DNA from: Rhodocyclaceae bacterium
GTDB taxonomy: Bacteria > Pseudomonadota > Gammaproteobacteria > Burkholderiales > Rhodocyclaceae
DNA: 64,000 nt
Direction of reading: 5' to 3'
NCBI GenBank assembly: GCA_008933825.1
Contig: WBUF01000003.1
Span: 62,001-126,000, forward strand
The position numbers were made by a program, and so were the translations under genes. The notes beneath the pieces are model-generated. The model ran no database searches and was not told where the DNA came from. It saw nothing but the letters and a program-made list of their open reading frames with translations. Below are positions 1-8,709 of the stretch, one piece after another (the first letter of the stretch is position 1; each line of letters opens with the position of its first letter).

Positions 1-924
1 CCCGGACAACAGGATGAGCGGCATGATGAGTACGAAGGCGTAAACCATTGCCTGGTGCATATTCAGGGACAGCGCCGAGATGGAGAGACCAATACCAACG
101 CAGGCCGTTGTAAAGGCGACAAGCCCCACATAGAGCACAACCAAGGACCCCTGGAACGGAATCCGGAACCAGAACAGCGCCACGCAGAAAACCAGGCTTG
201 CCTGCACCAGTCCGATAGTGATGGCCGGCGACGCCTTGCCAATCAAAATCTCCATGGGTCGCAGTGGCGTCACGAGCAGTTGGTCGAACGTGCCCTGTTC
301 ACGCTCACGGGCCACCGACAATGCGGCCAACAGCAAAGTTTGAATCATGCTCAGGGAAGCAATCAGGGCGGGAACGATGTTCCACCGAGATTCCAGGTTG
401 GGATTGAACCAGGCTCGGATTTCAATGTTGACGGGTGGACGTACCGCGTTGGGTAGTGAAGCGTTGAATTGGCCAATCAGGGTGCTCAGGTGGCCAGCCG
501 CCATATTGGCAGTGGTCGAGTTACGCCCATCGAGAATGAGCTGAACAGGTGCGCTACCCGTTGATGCTAGTTTCGCGTCGAAGTCGGGCGCGAAGTGGAG
601 AACCAGCAGCGCCTCGCCATTGTCGATAGCACGAGCAATATCGCTTGAATTGCGCAGCGTCGCCGCCCGTACAAAGACCTTTGAGCCCTCCAGACGAGCC
701 AGCAGATTTGTCGAGGCTGCGCCATGACTCTCATTTAGAACGGCGTATCGCACATGATTGAGGTCGTAGGTGGCCGCGTAACCGAAGACCAGCGACTGGA
801 TAACAATCGGGACGATGAGAATTACCCGGATGGCGGGGTCCTTCAAAATCGCCAAGACTTCCTTGCGGAACAGGAAGGAGATTCGGCGAAGAGAACCAGT
901 AATGGATTCGAGCAGAGTCATCAT
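1..924 (-). CDS. ybhR: ABC-2 type transporter permease, YbhR-like (partial, 3' end outside window)
   Basis: Inner-membrane permease of an ABC exporter. The readable 308 residues start MMTLLESITGSLRR. They have a first membrane segment near residues 33-50, a large periplasmic loop, and then the second membrane cluster (WNIVPALIASLSMIQTLLLA) followed by the ABC-2 signature EREQGTFDQLLVTPL. The frame is open to the window edge, so roughly the last 60 residues expected for a YbhR/YhhJ-type protein (about 370 aa) are missing. The start codon overlaps the stop of the upstream permease gene (ATGA), which indicates translational coupling. It is the last gene of the leftward efflux operon. The neighbouring permease is a paralogue, so the two probably form a heterodimer. 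Confidence 0.9.
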   Translation of the reverse strand, partial: MMTLLESITGSLRRISFLFRKEVLAILKDPAIRVILIVPIVIQSLVFGYAATYDLNHVRYAVLNESHGAASTNLLARLEGSKVFVRAATLRNSSDIARAIDNGEALLVLHFAPDFDAKLASTGSAPVQLILDGRNSTTANMAAGHLSTLIGQFNASLPNAVRPPVNIEIRAWFNPNLESRWNIVPALIASLSMIQTLLLAALSVAREREQGTFDQLLVTPLRPMEILIGKASPAITIGLVQASLVFCVALFWFRIPFQGSLVVLYVGLVAFTTACVGIGLSISALSLNMHQAMVYAFVLIMPLILLSG

Positions 925-2081
925 CGGTCCAATGTCTTCTTGGTTCGTAGACGCGCGCCCGTGATGAGCACGGCAAACTGCACGACAAGGATTGTCCAGT
1001 CGCGCACGATTAGGTTGAGGTTGTCGCCGGCCAGGAAGCTCATGCGCGCCAGTTCAACGTAGTAGGTTGCAGGCAGGATGGACGCGACCTTCTGGATGCC
1101 GGTCGGTACGTTGTGCAGGTCAAACAGGAAGCCGGAGAGCATCAGGGCCGGCAGGAAGGTAATGATGACGGCGACCTGGCTTGCAAGAAACTGATTGCGG
1201 GCGGCCGCTGAAATCAACAACCCCAGACTCAGTGCGACCATCAGATAAAGCATTGAACTGACCATCAGCACCCAGAGCGAACCGTGAAGCGGCACATGGA
1301 ACAACCCCCGGGCGGCGACCAGGCAGAGCGTCAGCCCTCCCATACCCACCGCGAAGTACGGGATGATTTTGGCGAGCAGTATTTCGAGGGAACGCACCGG
1401 GGTGACGAAAAGGGCCTCCATCGTTCCGCGCTCCCATTCCCGGGCGATGACCATCGAGGTTAGGAATCCGCCAACCAGGGTCATGATGAGGACTATCAGC
1501 CCAGGAACCAGATACCAGGTGCTCGAATTGGCCGAGTTGAACCAGAGACGGTCAACAAGCTCCACGCCTGGAGCAGCACTGACCCTGCCGGCGCTATCGG
1601 CGCGGCGCTTGTTCCATCCATCAATGGCTGCGGACACATAACCACGAAGACTGGCGGCCGTCGCTGCATCCGTTCCATGGACGACAAGCTGTACCGTTCC
1701 TCGGCCCTGAGCCAGTTGCCGAGAAAAGTCGGAGGGGATGCGGACAATGCCGTCGACCTGGCGGCCACGCATCAGGGCTTCCGCCTCGGCCATCGTCGTG
1801 ACGTAACGAGGGGCGATGTAGTCCGAGCCACGCAATCCCGCCACAACATCGCGCGCCATGGGCGCGCCATCTTCTAGGACGATGGCGACTGGCGCATTCC
1901 GAATATCGAGCGAGAGTCCGTACCCGAAGAGCAGTATCAGTGCGATGGGCAGGAAGATACCTATCGCCAGGTTGCTCTTGTCGCGTATCAGCTGGCGAAA
2001 CTCCTTGATGGTGAGCGCCCTGAGCCGTCGCCAAAAATGACTCAAGTTTCGTGGGAGCCAAGTCGATTGGGTTTGCATCAT
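921..2081 (-). CDS. ybhS: ABC-2 type transporter permease, YbhS-like
   Basis: A 386-residue inner-membrane permease with the ABC-2 layout: a cytoplasmic N-terminus (FRQLIRDKSNLAIG), a membrane segment at about 37-55, a periplasmic loop of about 130 residues, then a cluster of five hydrophobic segments from about residue 190. The ABC-2 motif EWERGTMEALFVTPVRSLEI precedes the third segment. Length and order match YbhS of the E. coli ybhGFSR exporter (about 377 aa). The start overlaps the stop of the ATPase gene (TGATG) and its own stop overlaps the next permease start, so all belong to one operon. Substrates of the E. coli system include some antibiotics such as cefoperazone and chloramphenicol; the substrate here is not known. 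Confidence 0.92.
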   Translation of the reverse strand: MMQTQSTWLPRNLSHFWRRLRALTIKEFRQLIRDKSNLAIGIFLPIALILLFGYGLSLDIRNAPVAIVLEDGAPMARDVVAGLRGSDYIAPRYVTTMAEAEALMRGRQVDGIVRIPSDFSRQLAQGRGTVQLVVHGTDAATAASLRGYVSAAIDGWNKRRADSAGRVSAAPGVELVDRLWFNSANSSTWYLVPGLIVLIMTLVGGFLTSMVIAREWERGTMEALFVTPVRSLEILLAKIIPYFAVGMGGLTLCLVAARGLFHVPLHGSLWVLMVSSMLYLMVALSLGLLISAAARNQFLASQVAVIITFLPALMLSGFLFDLHNVPTGIQKVASILPATYYVELARMSFLAGDNLNLIVRDWTILVVQFAVLITGARLRTKKTLDR

Positions 2082-3850
2082 CAGGCCTCCACCGCATTGA
2101 AGCCGGTCTGCCTGCTTTCGCGCGCCTTCTTGATAATCTCCAGGAACGCCTCATTCATGTTCGCCGCACCAGAAGCCTGGCTGCGAACTTCGTGAGGTGT
2201 TCCAATCGCCAGCAAGCGCCCGGCATCCTGGATGACGATGCGGTCGCAATACTCAGCTTCCTCCATGAAGTGCGTCGTCACGATGATGGTGGTGCCTTCG
2301 GCAGCAAGCGTCGTGATGCGCCGCCAGAAAGCGCGACGAGCGAGTGGGTCGATGCCACTTGTAGGCTCGTCGAGAAAGAGAATCTCGGGGCGATGTATCA
2401 GGGCCGTGGCCATGGCCAGCCGCTGTTTGAAACCGCCGGGAAGCTCACCGCTTCGTTCGTCTTTCTTTTCCCGCAGCTGAAATTCGTCTAGCGCTCGCTC
2501 TACCTGGGCATACAGCTCCTGTCTGCCCAAGCCATAGGCGCCTCCGAAGAACGTGAGGTTTTCGGTGACGGACAGATTTCCATACAGGGCAAACTTCTGG
2601 GAGACATAGCCGATGCGAGCGCGAGCAGGTGCTCGGGCGGTTCTCAGGTTGAAACCCGCCACCTCGAGGAAGCCACTGGTCGCCGGGAGCAGGCCGCAAA
2701 GCATGCGGAATGTGGTCGTCTTCCCCGCGCCATTGGGCCCGAGTAGACCGAAGATTTCGCCTCGGCGAACGCTGAACGAGGTACTGGCAACCGCTGTAAA
2801 GCTGCCAAATTGGCGAACCAGGTCGCGGACCTTGATTAACTCGATTGGGTCCTTCGTGTCGAGCTGTACAGACGAATTCTTGGTCTCAACCGCATCCTCG
2901 TGGCCGTCCTGGGTCGCACGCTCGCGCAGGAGGGTCATCACTCCATCTTCGAGGCGGGAGGGAGTGGCCTCGCATCGAGCTCCCAGAAGTATTCCTTCAA
3001 GGTCACGAGGCTCCGTGCCCCCAGCCTGGATAAAGCGCACCGCGCCGCTTTCCGGCACAGCATCGAGAACATGCCTCTTATCGTCGATAAGTCTCGCCTG
3101 TAGCGTCCTAGCCAACTCACCTTCCCGCGGATAGGCAACAAAGCAACGGCCCTTGGCCGGCCGGCACAGTTCATCCGGTGTGCCCTGGGCTAGCACTTGC
3201 CCTTCAGTCATTACGATGACGTGCTTACAACGCTCTGCTTCGTCCATGTAAGCCGTGCTCACAATCACCGGAAGACCTTCTTCCTCGACTAGCTGCTGCA
3301 CGATGCGCCACAACTCACGGCGGGAGAGCGGGTCAACGCCGACGGTCGGTTCGTCGAGAAGAAGTAGCCGGGGGGAACGTACCAGCGTGCAGGCCAACCC
3401 AAGCTTTTGCTTCATGCCGCCCGATAGATTTCCTGCCAGGCGATTGGTGAATGCGGCCATGTCTGTCATGGACAGCATGCGGTCAAAGCGTTCTCGACGC
3501 TCATCCATTGGTACGCCGTGCAGGTCGGCATAGAGATTAAGGTTCTCCATGACGCTCAGGTCTTCATAGAGGCCAAAGCGTTGAGGCATGTAGCTGATGA
3601 GGTCTTGTACCTCCTGGGGCTTGGCGGCCACATCAATGCCCAGTGTGTAGAGGCTCCCTGAATCCGGCTTCATCAGACCAGCGATTAACCGTATGAGTGT
3701 GGTCTTGCCCGCGCCATCAGGCCCCACGAGGGCGGTGAGCTGCCCTTTGGGAATCGAGAGGGTGATGCCGTTCAATGCCGGCCCGCCAACCGCTCCTTTG
3801 AAGCGTTTGACGACATCCTTTGCATCAACGGTGAGAGCAGTTGTGGTCAT
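2081..3850 (-). CDS. ybhF: ABC transporter ATP-binding protein with two nucleotide-binding domains, YbhF-like
   Basis: A 589-residue cytoplasmic ATPase carrying two complete NBDs. NBD1 has Walker A GPDGAGKTTL (about residue 45), signature LSGGMKQKLGLA and Walker B LLLLDEPTVGVDP. NBD2 has Walker A GPNGAGKTTT (about residue 373), signature LPGGFKQRLAMA and Walker B ILFLDEPTSGIDP. A spacer with acidic residues (about 235-335) joins them. The double-NBD form is the size of E. coli YbhF (578 aa), and the two permeases and HlyD adaptor alongside give the same operon order. It powers the exporter formed by the two downstream permeases. Both ATP sites look intact. Confidence 0.94.
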   Translation of the reverse strand: MTTTALTVDAKDVVKRFKGAVGGPALNGITLSIPKGQLTALVGPDGAGKTTLIRLIAGLMKPDSGSLYTLGIDVAAKPQEVQDLISYMPQRFGLYEDLSVMENLNLYADLHGVPMDERRERFDRMLSMTDMAAFTNRLAGNLSGGMKQKLGLACTLVRSPRLLLLDEPTVGVDPLSRRELWRIVQQLVEEEGLPVIVSTAYMDEAERCKHVIVMTEGQVLAQGTPDELCRPAKGRCFVAYPREGELARTLQARLIDDKRHVLDAVPESGAVRFIQAGGTEPRDLEGILLGARCEATPSRLEDGVMTLLRERATQDGHEDAVETKNSSVQLDTKDPIELIKVRDLVRQFGSFTAVASTSFSVRRGEIFGLLGPNGAGKTTTFRMLCGLLPATSGFLEVAGFNLRTARAPARARIGYVSQKFALYGNLSVTENLTFFGGAYGLGRQELYAQVERALDEFQLREKKDERSGELPGGFKQRLAMATALIHRPEILFLDEPTSGIDPLARRAFWRRITTLAAEGTTIIVTTHFMEEAEYCDRIVIQDAGRLLAIGTPHEVRSQASGAANMNEAFLEIIKKARESRQTGFNAVEA

Positions 3851-3874
3851 GATTTGCCGAGTGCCTCGGGGTGA

Positions 3875-4867
3875 TTAGGGCACCAAGCGGACAGTGGCTG
3901 GCATGCCCAGCCGTAGCTGGTCGTCAGGGTCCTTGACCAGTACGCGGACCTCATAGACAAGGCTCGTTCGTAGCTCTTCCGTTTGGACGGGTTTGGGCGT
4001 GAATTCCGCTACCGAGGAGATATATCCAACCTCCCCGGCGATGGATGCGTCAGGAAGTCCGTCTATTTTGACCTCAGCCGACATCCCTGGCCGGACACGG
4101 GCAAGCTGCGCCTCATTCACGTAAGCGCGTATCCATTTGGGTTGCACGATGGCCAAGGCGTAGACCGGTTTTTGTGGCGACGCCATGTCGCCCGGCTCGG
4201 CTAATCTGGAACGCACGACGGCATTGGTCGGAGCTTTCAATTCAGCCAGTGAAATGCGATGCCGGAGTAAAGCCAACGACTCTTCCGATGCCTTGAGCTG
4301 GGCTGCCGCCTGCTCGATGTCTTCAGAGCGCGGACCTAATTTGGCGAGGCGTAGGGCCATTGATTGGTCTTCAACTTTTGCACGAGCCGCCTTTAATGTC
4401 GCTGCGGCCCGGTCCAATTCCTGGCGGCTAACGCCTCGACCATGAGTTTCCTCTGCGATGGATTGCATCCGCTGGAAATCCAGCTCGGCCAACTTTGCAT
4501 CGGTAGTAGCAGCATCCACCCGGGCCTGCGCCTGACCTATTTCTTCCGGGCGCGAACCGTTGCGTAAGCGCAGCAAAGCCTTCTTGTTTACCTCGATTTG
4601 AGCCTCGGTCTGAGCCGCCTGAAGCTCGAGCGTGCGAGTGTCGAGCACCGCCAGAACTTGGCCAGCTGTGACCTTCGCCCCTTCCTCAACCCGCATTTCA
4701 ACAATGCGCTCGCTGTCCTGGAAGGCCAGTGAAACCTGACGGATGTCGACGTTGCCAAGCAGCGTGATGTCGTTCTTCTGCGAGGAGTTTCCGCTCCACA
4801 GCCAAGCGCTGACACCAACGACTCCAACAACTGCTATCGCAACTCCGGCGAGAATTTTCCGGTTCAT
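3875..4867 (-). CDS. ybhG: HlyD/EmrA-type periplasmic adaptor of ABC exporter, YbhG-like
   Basis: A 330-residue membrane-fusion protein linking the ABC permeases to an outer-membrane channel. An N-terminal anchor (LAGVAIAVVGVVGVSAWLW) is followed by a lipoyl-type half motif, a long alpha-helical hairpin rich in Ala/Gln/Glu (about 75-205), the second lipoyl half (LKAPTNAVVRSRLAEPGD) and a beta-barrel. I chose the ATG at 4867 because AGGAG lies 8 nt upstream and the anchor then starts at residue 5. A longer frame from 4933 would add an unlikely N-terminus and run into the regulatory dyad. First gene of the leftward operon; E. coli YbhG is about 332 aa. Confidence 0.92.
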   Translation of the reverse strand: MNRKILAGVAIAVVGVVGVSAWLWSGNSSQKNDITLLGNVDIRQVSLAFQDSERIVEMRVEEGAKVTAGQVLAVLDTRTLELQAAQTEAQIEVNKKALLRLRNGSRPEEIGQAQARVDAATTDAKLAELDFQRMQSIAEETHGRGVSRQELDRAAATLKAARAKVEDQSMALRLAKLGPRSEDIEQAAAQLKASEESLALLRHRISLAELKAPTNAVVRSRLAEPGDMASPQKPVYALAIVQPKWIRAYVNEAQLARVRPGMSAEVKIDGLPDASIAGEVGYISSVAEFTPKPVQTEELRTSLVYEVRVLVKDPDDQLRLGMPATVRLVP

Positions 4868-4909
4868 ATTCGATGCTCCTGCGCTTGACGTTCTCGATAG
4901 ACGCACTAT

Positions 4910-4928
4910 ATTCAAATTCAATTTGAAT
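4910..4928. promoter_or_regulatory. Perfect 8-bp inverted repeat, probable CecR/TetR operator
   Basis: ATTCAAAT-TCA-ATTTGAAT lies in the 105-bp region between the divergent adaptor and TetR-type genes. TetR-family repressors usually bind such short dyads between their own gene and the target operon. The site sits 43 bp from the adaptor start and 45 bp from the regulator start, so it could control both directions. The sequence shows the dyad; the protein-DNA match is inferred from position. Confidence 0.65.
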
Positions 4929-4972
4929 TGCAACTATGGTAGCATTCGGGCATCAAGATTGGGTTGAAAACT

Positions 4973-5629
4973 ATGGCTGGACGTAAGAGAGCAGCGCGTG
5001 CCGATGGAGATGCAACTCGAGCCCGCCTCCTGGAAGTTGCCGGGCAGCTATTTGCACGACTTGGCTATGCAGGGGCCGCAAACAAAGCGATTTGCGAAGC
5101 GGCCGGAACAGACCTTGCCGCCATCAATTACCACTTTGGCGGCCGCGACGGGTTGTATCAAGCAGTGCTCTTCGAAGGATATGAGCAGCTGATTAACCTT
5201 CAGAAGCTCAAGGAAATTCACGCTCGGCAGGATTCTGCGGAGAACAAACTATCCGCAGCCATCGACATGATTGTCGACCGGCTTTACGACGAAGGGGGCT
5301 GGCATGGACGTGTATTCGCCCGGGAGTTGGTTGCACCTTCTACCCACCTAGCAGCCCTCGTTCGAGAAGGGGTGATGCCGCGCTTCAAGCTCATGAGCGA
5401 CATCCTTTCGGAAGTTACTGGATTCAGCGCACAGGACCCGGCGTTGTTGCGGTGCGTTCTGAGCGTCATCGCACCGATGCTGATGATGCTGGTAGTGGAC
5501 CGCGATACGCCTACTCCATTTCGCGCATTGATGACGCGGCCCGCAGATGAACTCAAAAGCCATCTCAAGCATTTTGCTTTGGCAGGATTACTCGCCACCA
5601 AGGAGCAAGCCAGCCGCCGAGGTAGCTAA
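4973..5629 (+). CDS. cecR: TetR/AcrR-family transcriptional regulator, CecR-like
   Basis: A 218-residue repressor with an N-terminal TetR helix-turn-helix (RARLLEVAGQLFARLGYAGA ... ICEAAGTDLAAINYHFGGRD) and a C-terminal ligand domain of the CecR/DUF1956 type. The ATG at 4973 is used; an in-frame TTG at 4964 would add three residues. It is divergent from the ybhGFSR-like operon, the same arrangement as E. coli cecR (ybiH), whose product represses that operon and rhlE. It is therefore expected to repress the exporter and itself through the dyad at 4910-4928 and to be released by a small ligand. Confidence 0.9.
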   Translation: MAGRKRAARADGDATRARLLEVAGQLFARLGYAGAANKAICEAAGTDLAAINYHFGGRDGLYQAVLFEGYEQLINLQKLKEIHARQDSAENKLSAAIDMIVDRLYDEGGWHGRVFARELVAPSTHLAALVREGVMPRFKLMSDILSEVTGFSAQDPALLRCVLSVIAPMLMMLVVDRDTPTPFRALMTRPADELKSHLKHFALAGLLATKEQASRRGS

Positions 5630-5707
5630 CGCTACACCGCGACGCTACTCCAGACCGGTCGTTGCGTCACCAAAGCATAGACTGACCGCTCAGGGTCGTT
5701 TGCCGAC

Positions 5708-6379
5708 TTAGAACAAGGATCGATGCCCTGCATGGAATACTTCGCACGTCATCGCATCGGCAGGGTAAAGGCACAGGAAATTTGAACTCGTTTCTGGGGC
5801 GGCACTGAGCCACTCGTCGTACCGATCCTCTGGCAGGATGACCACCATTCGTTTTTCGTCGGTGGGCTTGTGGAATTGCTTCATCAGCGGATGTTCATCC
5901 GCATTGATAGTGAGCATGGTGTAACTGTGCAGGACATCTCCCTTGGGCGACTTCCACCATGACCAGAGGCCCGCGATCCCCATGGGCTCACCATCGGCAC
6001 GCGAAATCCGAGTCGAAATGGCTTTGCCGGATCGCCAGTCTGGTTCATAGAACGCGTCAGCAGGGATGATGCAGTGGTGCCCCTTTTTCCAGGCGTCACG
6101 GTAGCTGGGTTTGACGGCGACCGTTTCCGATCTGGCGTTGTAAGTCTGACGAGCAATCTTGGTATCGGTTGCCCAGTGCGGGATCAAGCCAAATGAGCCC
6201 TGCAAAACTTCGCGTTCAGGAACGGCTTCGTCCCCCACGTCGGCGAATTCATGGCGGCGGATGAACGGGCCCAGGTAGCCTGGCCACATATCCCATTTGC
6301 CGCTCTCTGGAATGTCGTCCAATTGGAAGTGGCGCTTTAATATTTGGCGATCGCGGACGGATTCGTAATGGCTGCACAT
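5708..6379 (-). CDS. SRAP-domain protein (YedK/HMCES family), abasic-site shield
   Basis: A 223-residue SRAP protein. The family links its Cys2 covalently to abasic sites in single-stranded DNA. I chose the ATG at 6379, giving MCSHYES, because removal of Met then exposes the catalytic Cys; a GTG one codon upstream is not useful. Other family features visible are an NARSETV-type motif (TYNARSETVAVKPSYR), RCIIPADAFYEP-like text (HHCIIPADAFYEPDW) and the late His (YTMLTINADEHPLMKQFHKP). It is convergent with the TetR gene and codirectional with the recombinase operon 46 bp away. It could be host or cargo of the mobile region; SRAP genes are common beside DNA-repair and phage genes. Confidence 0.9.
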   Translation of the reverse strand: MCSHYESVRDRQILKRHFQLDDIPESGKWDMWPGYLGPFIRRHEFADVGDEAVPEREVLQGSFGLIPHWATDTKIARQTYNARSETVAVKPSYRDAWKKGHHCIIPADAFYEPDWRSGKAISTRISRADGEPMGIAGLWSWWKSPKGDVLHSYTMLTINADEHPLMKQFHKPTDEKRMVVILPEDRYDEWLSAAPETSSNFLCLYPADAMTCEVFHAGHRSLF

Positions 6380-6428
6380 CACGCCATACTATCAACGCGC
6401 GTGTCCGTTCAGAAAGCCCGACGCACCA

Positions 6429-6869
6429 TCACGACTGCTTTTTTCTCAGCAGTGCGCGCTGGTCGTCCCACAGCAGCGGGGTCCCGGATGCCAGGTCAAA
6501 CAAAGTAACGTGGTCAGGCAATGTCTCGTCCAGGATGGCTGCCACGATGTCTGGTGCCAAGGTCGTCAAATTGACCATGCGGCTGACGTAGGCACGATCC
6601 ATCCCCTCCAGTTCCGCGACTTCAGTCAGGCTTTGCGCCTTTCCGGACTGGAGCATTTCCAGCCAGCGATGGCCGCGCGCGAGCGCTTGTTGTATGGGGG
6701 TGGGCGTGTCATCCCAGGGGCGCGGTTGGATTGTCGTTCCGTCGGGCAACGTCACCGCCATGCATTTCCCTCGACGGATGAGCTTGATTGGGAGCGACAC
6801 TGTCAGACTCCCGTTGCTGGCCGCAATGAGGTCGGCTGCGCCATTCTGGTCGATTCGAATGTCGCTCAT
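6429..6869 (-). CDS. Small HTH protein of recombinase operon (KorB/ParB-type HTH)
   Basis: A 146-residue protein with an apparent helix-turn-helix in its second half (SLTEVAELEGMDRAYVSRMV, about residues 80-100), of the sort found in ParB/KorB DNA-binding domains. The first half is a short beta-rich region (LTVSLPIKLIRRGKCMAVTL) of no known function. Its start overlaps the recombinase stop by ATGA, so it is the last gene of the four-gene leftward operon (8921 to 6429). Similar small HTH proteins are known next to DUF2924-linked serine recombinases. It probably binds DNA at the recombination site or regulates the operon; that role is inferred. Confidence 0.7.
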   Translation of the reverse strand: MSDIRIDQNGAADLIAASNGSLTVSLPIKLIRRGKCMAVTLPDGTTIQPRPWDDTPTPIQQALARGHRWLEMLQSGKAQSLTEVAELEGMDRAYVSRMVNLTTLAPDIVAAILDETLPDHVTLFDLASGTPLLWDDQRALLRKKQS

Positions 6870-8212
6870 GCTGTCACCTCTTCTGTGGTCGTTGGTTTCA
6901 CTTCCCGTGCCAACATATCCAGTCCATTCGGGCGGAAGCGAACCTCCAAGTTGTGCGGCGTCACGATCACCTTTTCAATGAGCAGGCGGACAATGCGATG
7001 CTGTTCGGCAGGGAACAGCTGCTCCCAAATCTTGTCGATCTGCGCCATCGCGATCCAAACGTGGGCCTCGTTGGTGTCCGGGTCCATTCGCATGGCGTGT
7101 TCGCTGACGCGTGAAATCATTTCCGGATTCCGCCAGACGCGACGCATCTGCTCAACGACGGTGGCCTCCAGTTCGGTGGCCGGGAGCCGTGGGAGTCCGG
7201 ATGCGCCGGCGAATTCTTTGTTCTCCCGGGTGTGCATGTAGTACCGATAAAGTCGGCCATTCCCTTTTCGGGTCCAGGCTGGTGTCAACGCTCGGCCGTC
7301 GTGACCCTCGACCACGCCTTTGAGGAGGAAGGGGATCTTGGCGCGCGTGTTGTTGGCACGCACTCTCGGATTGACCTCGAGGATGGCCTGCACGGCATCA
7401 AAAACGCTTCGCTCGATGATCGGGGGATGTTCGGCTTTGAACCACTGTTCTTTGTGCCGCAGCTCGCCAAGGTAGGTGCGGTTGTTGAGGATCTGATAGA
7501 CGCTGGTTTTGTCGATCAATTTTCCCGGACGGTGGTTGCCGTCCTGCGTCGTCCATGACTTGGTAGTGGCTCCCTCCAGTTGAAGCTCCTTGACCAGCTT
7601 GGTGCTAGAGCCGAGCTCCAGGAAGCGTTCAAAGATGAACCGGACGAGTTTGGATTCGCGGCCGTTGGGTACCAAGCGGCGATTTTCAACGTCGTAGCCA
7701 ATCGGTGGAACGCCACCCATCCACATCCCTTTGCGCTTGGATGCAGCAATCTTGTCGCGGATGCGTTCGCCGGTGACCTCCCGTTCGAACTGGGCAAACG
7801 ACAGCAAGACATTCAGCATCAAGCGCCCCATCGACGTGGTGGTATTGAACTGCTGCGTCACTGACACAAATGACACGCCCTGTCGCTCGAACACTTCGAC
7901 CATCTTGGAGAAGTCGGCCAGGCTGCGGGTCAGTCGGTCAATCTTGTATACGACGACGATGTCGATCTTGCCTTCTTCGATGTCTGTGATCAGACGTTTC
8001 AGCGCAGGGCGTTCGGTGTTGCCACCCGAAAAACCTGGGTCATCGTAATCATCTGCGACGGGAATCCACCCCTCTGATCGCTGACTGGCGATGTACGCAT
8101 GGCCGGCTTCACGTTGCGCGTCGATCGAGTTGAACTCCTGATCCAGGCGTTCGTCCGTGGAGACACGGCAATAGACCGCGCAGCGCTGGCGCCGCTTGAG
8201 AATTTCGTTCAT
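6866..8212 (-). CDS. Large serine recombinase (resolvase/invertase-type site-specific recombinase)
   Basis: A 448-residue DNA recombinase. The N-terminal resolvase domain has the nucleophile motif AVYCRVSTDE (catalytic Ser near residue 16) and the family Arg motif KIDRLTRSLADF, with QFNTTTSMGRLMLNVLLSFA after it. The middle recombinase domain includes KRKGMWMGGVPPIGYD, and the C-terminal part has a predicted helical segment. The ATG at 8212 overlaps the DUF2924 stop (ATGA). Length fits large serine integrases of phages and ICEs, so this is the best candidate for the prophage integrase, but accessory recombinases of the same type also exist. No attachment site could be assigned because the right end of the prophage is missing. 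Confidence 0.9.
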   Translation of the reverse strand: MNEILKRRQRCAVYCRVSTDERLDQEFNSIDAQREAGHAYIASQRSEGWIPVADDYDDPGFSGGNTERPALKRLITDIEEGKIDIVVVYKIDRLTRSLADFSKMVEVFERQGVSFVSVTQQFNTTTSMGRLMLNVLLSFAQFEREVTGERIRDKIAASKRKGMWMGGVPPIGYDVENRRLVPNGRESKLVRFIFERFLELGSSTKLVKELQLEGATTKSWTTQDGNHRPGKLIDKTSVYQILNNRTYLGELRHKEQWFKAEHPPIIERSVFDAVQAILEVNPRVRANNTRAKIPFLLKGVVEGHDGRALTPAWTRKGNGRLYRYYMHTRENKEFAGASGLPRLPATELEATVVEQMRRVWRNPEMISRVSEHAMRMDPDTNEAHVWIAMAQIDKIWEQLFPAEQHRIVRLLIEKVIVTPHNLEVRFRPNGLDMLAREVKPTTTEEVTA

Positions 8213-8709
8213 TTCTTGCCCCCTTTCTTGGTGGCTGGTTTTTTGCCGGCGTAGGTCTTCAAGCCAAAGAACAGTGGCCCTGACCATGCTGTTCCCGTGA
8301 TCTCCTTGGCAATCCGAGACAGGCTTTGATACAGCCGTCCTTCGAACTCGTATTGGCCATCCGTGGTGGCCATGACGCGGTACTCGTGGCCTTGGTATTC
8401 CCTGGTGAGTACGGTGCCAGCCATCATCCGAATATCGCGATCCAGCTTCTTGTTCTTGCCAGAGTCGAGAATTTGCTGGATGCGTCGTTTGTTGCGGTCG
8501 ACCAAACTTCGGTCGACTTTCCGAAACTCGATCTCTTGCAGCCGATAAGCAATGCGCCGCTCTAGGAACTGCCGGTTATGGGTCGGCGTGTCGGCGTGGA
8601 ACAGCTCCTTCCAGATGGACTTGATGTCGGACATCGACAGATCCGGAAGTTGTGTGATTTGAGCCGTCACCGAGACTGAGGTGGTGTGGCTGGCGGGGGC
8701 GGTGTTCAT
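8209..8709 (-). CDS. DUF2924 domain-containing protein
   Basis: A 166-residue basic protein. The DUF2924 pattern is visible in LWKELF-like text (SIWKELFHADTPTHNRQFLE), RIAYRLQE, the basic GTVLTREYQGHEYRVMA strand pair and LSRIAKEITGTAWSGPLFFG, ending in a lysine-rich tail (AGKKPATKKGGKK). The family occurs next to serine recombinases in proteobacterial mobile elements; no biochemical role is established, though the basic tail suggests DNA contact. Start and stop both overlap neighbours by ATGA. A copy of the 30-nt leader element ends 32 nt upstream of its start, so it may also be transcribed separately from the preceding small gene. Confidence 0.85.
   Translation of the reverse strand: MNTAPASHTTSVSVTAQITQLPDLSMSDIKSIWKELFHADTPTHNRQFLERRIAYRLQEIEFRKVDRSLVDRNKRRIQQILDSGKNKKLDRDIRMMAGTVLTREYQGHEYRVMATTDGQYEFEGRLYQSLSRIAKEITGTAWSGPLFFGLKTYAGKKPATKKGGKK

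Noticed and set aside
4868-4933. Longer adaptor start at 4933
   Set aside because: It would place the operator in coding sequence and add residues before the membrane anchor; the ATG at 4867 has a good ribosome site.
5630-5707. Terminator between the convergent TetR and SRAP genes
   Set aside because: Short GC-rich complementary words are present but no stable hairpin with a T-run.
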